A DNA stretch of 5,444 nt, taken from assembly GCA_022508735.1 (NCBI GenBank), contig JAFLUQ010000147.1:1-5444 (forward strand). Direction: 5' to 3'. This document shows positions 1 through 4,821 of the stretch, piece after piece. Below the pieces are notes generated by a model. It was not told the DNA's origin. It did not search any database and was given only the letters and a program-made list of their open reading frames with translations. Each line of letters starts with the position of its first letter. The stretch's first letter is position 1. This DNA is from Oscillospiraceae bacterium. Lineage in GTDB: Bacteria; Bacillota; Clostridia; UMGS1883. Both the position numbers and the translations under genes were made by a program.

Positions 1-1102
1 GCTTTCCGTCATCGTCTATAAGTGCGGAGCTGTGTCCGCCGGATTTATAGGCCGGAGTCATCTCGTCAAAGCGGTAATTGCCGAAGAGCTTCAGCCCCTG
101 ATAACTCAGACTGCCGCCGTAGAGAGCATTATGTCCCATAGTGTCCACAAAGGGGCCATCAGGATTTTTGCTGCGGAACAGGCGGATATGATAGCCTCCG
201 TCCTCTCCAAGCCACTCATAGGTATCCTGAAGATAAAAATAACCGGCCTCCTCATCATAATATATAAAGGGTCCTTCGCCGCTCCAGGTCTTGCCTCCCG
301 CAAGTCTTACGCCGAAGTAGCGGTCAATGGGATTGCCGCCGGCCGTGGTGCCGTCTTTGCCGGGATAAATAGGCCTCCCCGTCTCCCGGTCTATCTCAAG
401 AGTAAATATACCTCCGGACCATGAGCCGTAAACCATCCACAGGCCGCCCTGAGCGTCCTCATAGATGCAAGGGTCAATACAGTTGGGAGCATAGCTGTTG
501 TTATAGACAGTGCCGCTACCCCAGCTGGTATTGTAGCCGTCGATGACGCCCTCATCGATCAAGCTGCCCAGATTTGTATTTCGATAATTTTTATTAATGC
601 GGCTTCCGCTGTCATATGCGTCATTCTGCGTAAAACCGGAGTAAACAAGCGTGTCAACATAGGTGTATGGGCCCTCGATATTTTTGCTGACCGCAAAACC
701 AATACACGAACGGATCGCCGTAGAGGAGGCGCTGTAATACATAAGGTACGCCCCTTTGGTGCCGTCATTATTTATGTAATCCGGGTTGTAGAACACGTCC
801 GGCGCCCAGACCGCAAAGCCATTTGCGCTGTCCATATCGTCCTCTCCCGCCCAGGCAAAGGAGCCTGCCAAATTTTCCGACAGATCACCGAACAGCGTAT
901 TTCCAACAGGAGTATAACCGTTTGTGAACTCGATCCAGTTGATAAGATCCTCTGACTTTGCCGCCGTAATATGCGTACCGAAAATATAGTATGTTCCGTC
1001 GGCCTTGATTATTGACGGGTCATGAACGCCGACCTCCGCCATGGCCGTGACTGCTATTAGGCTCATAACAGCCGTCAGAACACCAAATATTGTTTTTTTC
1101 AC
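1..1102 (-). CDS. Secreted GH43 family glycosidase (arabinanase-like), N-terminal part, cut by window edge
   Basis: Reading leftward from a GTG at 1102-1100 gives 367 uninterrupted codons that run off the window, so the C-terminus is missing. The start is chosen because AAGGAGT (minus strand, 1117-1111) lies 8 bases upstream and the first residues form a signal peptide: KK, a hydrophobic stretch to about residue 19, and a likely cut after AMA (20-22). The mature protein opens with HDPSII (27-32), whose Asp28 matches the GH43 general base. IDP at 209-211 gives the likely pKa-modulating Asp210, and GEGPF at 275-279 gives the likely general acid Glu276. A GHSS motif at 356-359 fits the conserved GH43 histidine region. 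The blocks YGSWSGGIF and NPIDRYFG resemble extracellular endo-1,5-alpha-L-arabinanases (family knowledge), so arabinan hydrolysis outside the cell is the best guess; another arabinose- or xylose-containing substrate is possible. Odd point: cysteines 208 and 212 flank Asp210. Confidence 0.9.
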   Translation of the reverse strand, partial: MKKTIFGVLTAVMSLIAVTAMAEVGVHDPSIIKADGTYYIFGTHITAAKSEDLINWIEFTNGYTPVGNTLFGDLSENLAGSFAWAGEDDMDSANGFAVWAPDVFYNPDYINNDGTKGAYLMYYSASSTAIRSCIGFAVSKNIEGPYTYVDTLVYSGFTQNDAYDSGSRINKNYRNTNLGSLIDEGVIDGYNTSWGSGTVYNNSYAPNCIDPCIYEDAQGGLWMVYGSWSGGIFTLEIDRETGRPIYPGKDGTTAGGNPIDRYFGVRLAGGKTWSGEGPFIYYDEEAGYFYLQDTYEWLGEDGGYHIRLFRSKNPDGPFVDTMGHNALYGGSLSYQGLKLFGNYRFDEMTPAYKSGGHSSALIDDDGK

Positions 1103-1138
1103 AGAATATCACTCCTTGCCAAGAATAATGTTTTCATA

Positions 1139-1167
1139 ATTATATCACAAGCGCATCAAAATGGCAA
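1139..1167 (-). promoter_or_regulatory. Probable sigma-A promoter of the GH43 gene
   Basis: On the minus strand, TTGCCA (1167-1162) and TATAAT (1144-1139) are separated by 17 bases. A TG one base before the -10 makes it an extended -10 promoter. Transcription would start near 1132, leaving a leader of about 30 bases that holds the GH43 ribosome binding site. I found no convincing catabolite-repression (cre) site. Confidence 0.65.
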
Positions 1168-1227
1168 GCAACTTATTGTATAAATATAACATCACAGGGT
1201 GTAAAAGTAAAATGGGAGATATTGCAA

Positions 1228-1333
1228 TGAACATTGACTTTCCGCAGTTTTTGTATTATAATAAATTATAGATTTCCATATAAAGACAGAACCAGAAGGA
1301 GGCTGGCAAAGCTATGCAGGAGTTTATATATAA
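1228..1333 (+). repeat. Direct repeat copy A: promoter, leader and first seven codons, upstream of the aldo/keto reductase operon
   Basis: By-eye alignment with 4717-4821 shows three zones. The first 73 bases (-35, -10 and 5' leader up to AGAAGGA) differ by four substitutions and one extra T. The 13 bases between the Shine-Dalgarno core and the ATG match at only about four positions. The final 20 bases, from the ATG through codon 6 and into codon 7, are identical. Similarity stops abruptly on both sides. No terminal inverted repeats or target-site duplications frame it, so it looks like a duplicated gene head rather than an insertion element. Confidence 0.92.
1234..1262 (+). promoter_or_regulatory. 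Strong sigma-A promoter of copy A, probably driving the aldo/keto reductase operon
   Basis: TTGACT (1234-1239) and a consensus TATAAT (1257-1262) are spaced by exactly 17 bases. Transcription would begin around 1269, reading through the 36-codon ORF into the aldo/keto reductase and nitroreductase. No terminator hairpin is visible between here and 1461. It is nearly identical to the promoter of the LRR gene at 4723-4751. Confidence 0.8.
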
Positions 1334-1424
1334 AAAAACAAGAATCATTTTTAAACGTACAGGAGAGTGCCTGAAGCAGCTGCCGGGCGCAGAATTTATT
1401 ACCAATATAGTCCGAAGCGCGTGA
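1314..1424 (+). CDS. 36-residue leader ORF or truncated head of an LRR-protein paralogue
   Basis: The ORF opens with ATG at 1314 and stops with TGA at 1422-1424. AAGGAGG (1297-1303) lies about 10 bases upstream, so translation is plausible. Its first seven residues, MQEFIYK, are identical to those of the LRR protein starting at 4802. After that the two diverge completely: this one continues KKTRIIFKRTGECLKQLPG and ends in NIVRSA. I do not recognise the remaining 29 residues, and they show no signal peptide or membrane segment. It ends 36 bases before the aldo/keto reductase start. It could be the remnant of a deleted LRR paralogue, a start-codon region carried along with a duplicated promoter, or a translated leader peptide. 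Remnant or leader is more likely than a functional protein. Confidence 0.45.
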   Translation: MQEFIYKKTRIIFKRTGECLKQLPGAEFITNIVRSA

Positions 1425-1460
1425 AAAGTATGTGCTTGATATCAGAAAGGATAGATAATT

Positions 1461-2441
1461 ATGTATATTGCAGATGCCAACCGATATAAAACTATGGAAT
1501 ACAAACGCTGCGGCCGAAGCGGACTTCTGCTCCCGAGGATGGCCCTTGGGCTATGGCATAACTTCGGCAGCGTTGACAGCTTTGAAAATGCCAAGACCAT
1601 GCTTTTTAAGGCCTTTGATCTGGGGATCACCCATTTTGATCTGGCCAACAACTACGGCCCGGTATACGGAAGTGCTGAGGAAACCTTCGGCAGAGTGATC
1701 TCCGGTGAGCTGCGGCCCTACCGCGATGAGCTGATAATCTCAACAAAGGCAGGCTATGATATGTGGCCCGGCCCCTATGGTAACTTCGGCTCCAGAAAAT
1801 ATCTTATGGCAAGTCTTGATCAGAGCCTTAATCGCATGAAGTTAGATTATGTGGATATATTCTACCACCATCGGCCAGACCCTGACACCCCGCTTGAGGA
1901 GACAATGAATGCTCTTAGTGATATTGTCCGCCAGGGAAAGGCTCTGTACGTTGGCATTTCAAACTATAACTCCGAGCAGACCCGGGCAGCGGCAAAAATT
2001 CTGGCGGAGAATAAAACTCCGCTGCTGATTCACCAACCCAGATATAATATACTGGACCGCCATGTGGAGGCGGACGACCTGTTCTCTGTTCTGGACGAGG
2101 TTGGCGCGGGAAGCATTTGCTTCAGTCCGCTTGCACAGGGAATATTAACAGACCGGTATCTCCATGGCATTCCAAGTGACAGTCGTGCGACCCGGAATCA
2201 CTTCCTTCGCAGCGACAGCATAACCGCCGAAACAGTTGCCCGCTCGGAGCGGCTTGCGGCAATTGCCGCCGGCAGAGGTCAGTCCCTCGCACAGATGGCC
2301 TTAGCCTGGGTGCTAAGAAATGCCACAACTGTACTTATCGGGGCCAGCCGTCCGCAGCAGATAGAAGATAATGTTGCCGCTTTGAAAAATCTTGACTTCA
2401 GCGAAGAGGAACTGCAGGCCATTGACACGGCAATAGGGTAA
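1461..2441 (+). CDS. Aldo/keto reductase, YghZ / L-glyceraldehyde-3-phosphate reductase-like
   Basis: A 326-residue (alpha/beta)8-barrel NADPH-dependent carbonyl reductase of normal length for its family, probably cytosolic. The N-terminal block YKRCGRSGLLLPRMALGLWH (14-33) and the segment FDLANNYGPVYGSAEE (59-74) are typical of the YghZ/AKR14-like branch. The catalytic tetrad reads Asp60, Tyr65, Lys96 (in STKAGY) and His137 (in YHHRPD). The C-terminal GASRPQQIEDN (294-304) is the NADP-phosphate binding segment. The ATG at 1461 is preferred over Met12 because AAAGGA (1446-1451) sits 9 bases upstream and relatives carry a similar leader before the RCGRSG block. Relatives reduce L-glyceraldehyde 3-phosphate, methylglyoxal or other small aldehydes; the substrate here is not readable. 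The nitroreductase follows after 35 bases with no terminator between, so the two are probably co-transcribed from 1234-1262. Confidence 0.95.
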   Translation: MYIADANRYKTMEYKRCGRSGLLLPRMALGLWHNFGSVDSFENAKTMLFKAFDLGITHFDLANNYGPVYGSAEETFGRVISGELRPYRDELIISTKAGYDMWPGPYGNFGSRKYLMASLDQSLNRMKLDYVDIFYHHRPDPDTPLEETMNALSDIVRQGKALYVGISNYNSEQTRAAAKILAENKTPLLIHQPRYNILDRHVEADDLFSVLDEVGAGSICFSPLAQGILTDRYLHGIPSDSRATRNHFLRSDSITAETVARSERLAAIAAGRGQSLAQMALAWVLRNATTVLIGASRPQQIEDNVAALKNLDFSEEELQAIDTAIG

Positions 2442-2476
2442 GTAAAAAAACAACATAGAATATGGAGGTATTAAAG

Positions 2477-3007
2477 ATGAATGAAGTATTAAAAGCAATC
2501 GAAAAAAGAAGCTCTACCCGTGGTTACACCTGTGAAAAGCTCACACGGGAGGAACTGGACATTCTTGTTCGCGCCGGTCTTCAGGCTCCCACGGCAACGA
2601 ACAGGAGGGAGCTCCATATCACGGTCGTTGACGGCGATAATCCGATACTTGCAGAAATAGAAGCCGAAAAAAACCGTGGTTTCGGGATCGAGAGCCCGGA
2701 ATTCAATTTCTACTATAGCGCGCCTGCTGTGTTATTTTTAAGCGCTGAAGAAGCATTCCCTTGGAGCAAGGTCGATGCCGGAATTGCCGTGGAAAATATC
2801 GCGATCGCAGCAGAGTCTATGGGGCTGGGCAATGTTATAATCGGAGTTGTAAAGAACGCATTATCCGGGGATAAGAAGGCATATTTTGCAGAGGCCCTTA
2901 ACATTCCCGAGAGCTACGATTTTGAGATCGCGATCGCCGTGGGACATAAGGCAGTCAGCAAAGAGCCTCATGAGTATGATGTGGAGAAAGACGTTTCGTA
3001 TATCTGA
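2477..3007 (+). CDS. Small FMN-dependent nitroreductase family protein
   Basis: A 176-residue protein of the nitroreductase fold; members usually form dimers that bind FMN and use NAD(P)H to reduce nitro groups, quinones or flavins. The start at 2477 is chosen over the in-frame ATG at 2462 because GGAGGT (2464-2469) lies 7 bases upstream of 2477 and overlaps the earlier ATG. The signature AIEKRSSTRGY (7-17) provides the Arg11/Ser12/Arg15 residues that contact the FMN phosphate. QAPTATNRR (36-44) is the usual second flavin-contact region, and GIAVENIAIAAESMGLGNV (102-120) is the conserved helix and glycine turn. It is a short family version. It is the second gene of the aldo/keto reductase operon and ends just before a strong palindromic terminator. 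The physiological substrate is unknown. Confidence 0.92.
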   Translation: MNEVLKAIEKRSSTRGYTCEKLTREELDILVRAGLQAPTATNRRELHITVVDGDNPILAEIEAEKNRGFGIESPEFNFYYSAPAVLFLSAEEAFPWSKVDAGIAVENIAIAAESMGLGNVIIGVVKNALSGDKKAYFAEALNIPESYDFEIAIAVGHKAVSKEPHEYDVEKDVSYI

Positions 3008-3029
3008 GTAATTGAAAAAACCTTACTTT

Positions 3030-3083
3030 TAATAAAAACAACACATCAATGCAGAATTCTGCATTGATGTGTTGTTTTTATTA
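3030..3083. terminator. Perfect 54-base palindrome, bidirectional terminator between convergent operons
   Basis: Bases 3030-3056 are the exact reverse complement of 3057-3083, centred on GAATTC. Folded, this gives a stem of about 25 bp with a minimal loop. Both arms end in a run of A on the 5' side and T on the 3' side (TTTTTATT on either strand), so it can terminate transcription from both directions. It lies 22 bases after the nitroreductase stop and 4 bases beyond the stop of the flavin-reductase-like gene on the other strand. Confidence 0.93.
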
Positions 3084-3087
3084 TCTT

Positions 3088-3585
3088 CTATTTTGCGGGG
3101 CGGATCTGAGAATACCCGTTCCATGCGAATACCGCTTCTTCCTGCTCATTCCCATAGACCTGCTCTACGTTACAGATATACAGGTAGTGGTCGCCGGTTT
3201 CTATAAACTCTTTCAGGCTGCACTGAATCGCCAGGCGGCTGTGAAGAGGGATTTGAATGTTGCTGTCCGGCACTTCCTGCATCTCTATGCCGAATTTTGA
3301 GATTTTGTCAGTGTCTCTTCCGGTAGTGCTGCCGCAGCCCATGACGGCGTCCGCAATTTCAGCTCCCGGAACTGTGAGGATGACCTTTTTAGTGCTGCGA
3401 ACCATCTCGCCGCTGTAAGAGGTCTTTGCCATCGCATAGGCGATCATATTCGGATTGTAAGAGAGATATGTCCACCAGGACACTGTGGCAAGGTTAGTGC
3501 TGCCGTCAGGCTTCTGTGTGCAGACGATAGTAACGGGGTTGGGCGACGTCAGACCCGACGCTTTTGCTAAACTGATTTTTTCCAT
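3088..3585 (-). CDS. Flavin reductase-like FMN-binding protein (flavoredoxin type)
   Basis: A 165-residue protein of the flavin-reductase-like split-barrel family, which binds FMN and acts in NAD(P)H-linked flavin reduction or as an electron carrier. The N-terminal NPVTIVCTQKPDGSTN (16-31) and WWTYLSYNPNMIAYAM (37-52) match the family pattern of a barrel strand followed by a Ser/Trp flavin-contact segment. YSGEMVRSTKKVILTVPG (57-74) is the second conserved block, and GDHYLYICNVEQVY (131-144) is the typical C-terminal strand. The start has AAGGAG 8 bases upstream on the minus strand. Only 15 bases separate it from the flavodoxin-fold gene before it, so the two are almost certainly one transcript and may exchange reduced FMN or electrons (inference). 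Cys22 and Cys84 are present but no metal motif is evident. It ends in TAG beside the palindromic terminator. Confidence 0.92.
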   Translation of the reverse strand: MEKISLAKASGLTSPNPVTIVCTQKPDGSTNLATVSWWTYLSYNPNMIAYAMAKTSYSGEMVRSTKKVILTVPGAEIADAVMGCGSTTGRDTDKISKFGIEMQEVPDSNIQIPLHSRLAIQCSLKEFIETGDHYLYICNVEQVYGNEQEEAVFAWNGYSQIRPAK

Positions 3586-3600
3586 GATAAAGACTCCTTT

Positions 3601-4149
3601 TCAATTTATAGATTTGCCAAGTTCGTAGGCATCGCTGAGTTCTTTTTTGTCCTTTATATCGCCAACGGCCATTACGCCGCCGCAAAGGACTTTGCCAAGA
3701 CTTTTCCAGCCAAGATGCTTCTCCAGACGGTCGTACCAGTATTCGCTTTCCTCAAAACCATAACCTTCGGCAGCCATGATAAGTATGCTTTCCTTTTTGG
3801 GATTGCGATAGTCAGGGTCGCACTCCGCAATTGCGAACAGACGGTCAAAGGCTGTTTTGAGCTGTCCGCTGACGGTCCAGTAGTAGAGGGGAGTTGCAAG
3901 AACAACGATGTCTGCCTCTTTATATACAGGATATATTTTGTCCATATCGTCCTTCTGAACACAAGGACTGTCCGGATTTTTTCCTCCGCAAAAGCAGCCC
4001 TTGCAGCCGTTGATACTCATTTCATCAAGAAAGAACTCAACAACCTGATTTCCGGCTTCCTTTGCGCCCCTTGTGAATTCGGCTGTCAGTGCGGAGGTAT
4101 TGCCGTTTTTGCGTGGACTGCCGTTGAGAATAACGATTTTCTTTCCCAT
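3601..4149 (-). CDS. Flavodoxin-fold NAD(P)H-dependent FMN oxidoreductase with a cysteine cluster
   Basis: A 182-residue NADPH-dependent FMN reductase / iron-sulfur-flavoprotein-like protein. The N-terminal strand IVILNGSPRKNGNTSAL (5-21) is the FMN-phosphate loop. TPLYYWTVSGQLKTAFDR (86-103) is the second conserved flavin-contact block. Between them, GCKGCFCGG (48-56) followed by PCVQKDDM (62-69) places cysteines at 49, 52, 54 and 63. Cysteine-containing relatives include iron-sulfur flavoproteins that bind a 4Fe-4S cluster, but the CxxCxC...C spacing here is not the textbook one, so a cluster is only possible. Many simpler family members carry similar cysteines without a proven cluster. The start has GGGAG about 7 bases upstream. 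It is the first gene of the minus-strand operon, divergent from the HxlR regulator, which is the usual position of an HxlR target. The substrate may be a quinone, a nitro- or azo-compound, or a flavin. Confidence 0.92.
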   Translation of the reverse strand: MGKKIVILNGSPRKNGNTSALTAEFTRGAKEAGNQVVEFFLDEMSINGCKGCFCGGKNPDSPCVQKDDMDKIYPVYKEADIVVLATPLYYWTVSGQLKTAFDRLFAIAECDPDYRNPKKESILIMAAEGYGFEESEYWYDRLEKHLGWKSLGKVLCGGVMAVGDIKDKKELSDAYELGKSIN

Positions 4150-4172
4150 AGATCTGTCTCCCTATCTTAATA

Positions 4173-4201
4173 TTGACTTTTCAGTCGACTTATACTATAA
4201 T
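4173..4201 (+). promoter_or_regulatory. Sigma-A promoter of the HxlR regulator gene
   Basis: TTGACT (4173-4178) and TATAAT (4196-4201) are 17 bases apart, giving a start near 4208 and a leader of about 65 bases. Its -10 shares bases 4200-4201 with the -10 of the opposing promoter, so the two probably compete for RNA polymerase. Confidence 0.7.
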
Positions 4202-4206
4202 TATAA
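4183..4206. promoter_or_regulatory. Candidate HxlR operator: nested palindromes over the paired promoters
   Basis: AGTCGACT (4183-4190) and TATAATTATA (4196-4205) are each perfect palindromes, and the latter lies inside a TTATA-n7-TATAA inverted repeat (4190-4206). They cover the spacer and -10 of the regulator promoter and the -10 and start site of the opposing one. A dimeric winged-helix repressor bound here could shut off both directions. A/T-rich palindromes arise easily at overlapping -10 elements, so operator function is inference. Confidence 0.35.
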
Positions 4207-4227
4207 CAAGAAAAGGACTAAAATCAA
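4200..4227 (-). promoter_or_regulatory. Probable promoter of the flavodoxin-fold / flavin reductase operon
   Basis: On the minus strand, TTGATT (4227-4222) is followed after 16 bases by TATAAT (4205-4200). The start would fall near 4193, so its transcript begins inside the promoter of the opposing regulator gene. It is somewhat weaker than the regulator promoter because of the less perfect -35 and shorter spacer. Confidence 0.55.
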
Positions 4228-4272
4228 GTACGCACATTTAGGTTATATACTCACCTTGAGGAGAGTGTAAAA

Positions 4273-4605
4273 ATGAGTGAACGCTGTATATCTCAGGAGT
4301 GCTTGGAAACAACCGGTTTCAGCTACACCCTGTCTTTGATAAACGGTAAATATAAAATGACCATTCTGTATGCATTGATGGAATTCGGCACAGTCCGATT
4401 CAATGAGATGAAGAGATACATCGGTGACATTTCTTATAAGACATTAAGCTCCACATTGAAGGAGCTGGAAGCCGATAAACTTGTACATAGGGAGGAATAT
4501 CCGCAAATCCCGCCAAAGGTGGAATACAGCCTGACGGCTCGCGGAAAGTCGCTTATCCCTATTCTGGATGGGATGTGCGAATGGGGAGATAAAAACAGGC
4601 TGTAA
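4273..4605 (+). CDS. HxlR-family winged-helix transcriptional regulator
   Basis: A 110-residue protein covering the whole HxlR domain at normal length. SLINGKYKMTILYAL (21-35) is the family's opening helix. RFNEMKRYIGDISYKTLSSTLKEL (42-65) is the helix-turn-helix with the recognition helix at about 54-65. EEYPQIPPKVEYSLTARG (74-91) is the beta wing, and PILDGMCEW (96-104) begins the dimer helix. GAGGAG (4258-4263) sits 9 bases before the ATG. The N-terminus MSERCISQEC carries Cys5 and Cys10. In redox-sensing relatives such as YodB and HypR, an N-terminal cysteine senses quinones, diamide or similar electrophiles (family knowledge), so a similar role is plausible. It is divergent from the FMN oxidoreductase operon, its most likely target, and probably also controls itself. 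Whether it acts as repressor or activator cannot be read from sequence. Confidence 0.93.
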   Translation: MSERCISQECLETTGFSYTLSLINGKYKMTILYALMEFGTVRFNEMKRYIGDISYKTLSSTLKELEADKLVHREEYPQIPPKVEYSLTARGKSLIPILDGMCEWGDKNRL

Positions 4606-4620
4606 AATAAATATACTTAT

Positions 4621-4648
4621 GTTATTCGTGATCGATGTCATGAATGAT
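4621..4648 (+). other. Imperfect inverted repeat after the HxlR gene
   Basis: ATTCGTGA (4624-4631) and TCATGAAT (4638-4645) pair with one G-T wobble around a 6-base loop, and the stem can extend by three more mostly wobble pairs. No T-run follows, so it is not a terminator by itself; the real terminator is 20 bases further on. It could be a 3'-end stabilising hairpin or a chance structure. Confidence 0.3.
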
Positions 4649-4664
4649 ATTGAAGCGGCAGACA

Positions 4665-4695
4665 AAAAACGATCGGGCATAAACCGATTGTTTTT
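4665..4695 (+). terminator. Intrinsic terminator of the HxlR gene
   Basis: AAAAACGATCGG (4665-4676), a 7-base loop and CCGATTGTTTTT (4684-4695) form a 12-bp stem with one G-T wobble. The A-tract on the left and T-tract on the right are typical of a rho-independent terminator. It begins about 60 bases after the HxlR stop and insulates the regulator from the LRR gene, whose promoter starts 28 bases later. Confidence 0.85.
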
Positions 4696-4716
4696 ATCTG
4701 TCTCTGCGTTATAGGC

Positions 4717-4821
4717 TGAACGTTGACTTTCCGCAGCTTTTGTATTATAATAAATATAGATTTCCATATAAAGTCAGAATCAGAAGGAAGAGGATATAAT
4801 CATGCAGGAGTTTATATATAA
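4717..4821 (+). repeat. Direct repeat copy B: promoter, leader and start of the LRR gene
   Basis: This is the partner of 1228-1333 and the copy attached to an intact gene, so it is the likelier original context. The whole promoter, the leader block running from the -10 to AGAAGGA, and the first 20 coding bases are shared. The bases just upstream (4696-4716) and those downstream of 4821 have no counterpart in copy A. Confidence 0.92.
4723..4751 (+). promoter_or_regulatory. Strong sigma-A promoter of the LRR protein gene
   Basis: TTGACT (4723-4728) and TATAAT (4746-4751) are spaced by 17 bases. The predicted start near 4758 leaves a leader of about 44 bases ending in a GAAGGAAGAGG ribosome binding region. 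A second TATAAT immediately before the ATG (4795-4800) has no matching -35 and is probably chance. Confidence 0.8.

Noticed and set aside
32..424. Open frame of 130 codons on the plus strand at the left end
   Set aside because: It lies antisense to the GH43 gene, which has a signal peptide, catalytic motifs and continuous family-like sequence; the plus-strand peptide has no recognisable features.
1103..1233. Riboswitch or catabolite-repression site in the GH43 upstream region
   Set aside because: The predicted leader is only about 30 bases, too short for a riboswitch, and the nearest cre-like string lacks the central CG.
1228..1333. Duplicated block as part of an insertion sequence, MITE or phase-variable invertible promoter
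   Set aside because: No terminal inverted repeats, target duplication or recombinase gene are seen. The two copies are in direct, not inverted, orientation and contain a gene start.
2462..2476. Earlier in-frame ATG of the nitroreductase, adding five residues
   Set aside because: It overlaps the GGAGGT that serves the ATG at 2477, and has no ribosome binding site of its own.
3715..4170. 151-codon plus-strand frame antisense to the flavodoxin-fold gene
   Set aside because: The opposite strand encodes clear FMN-binding motifs with a good ribosome binding site; this frame is a codon-bias shadow.
4619..4714. 31-codon frame between the HxlR and LRR genes
   Set aside because: No ribosome binding site precedes its ATG and it runs straight through the intrinsic terminator at 4665-4695.
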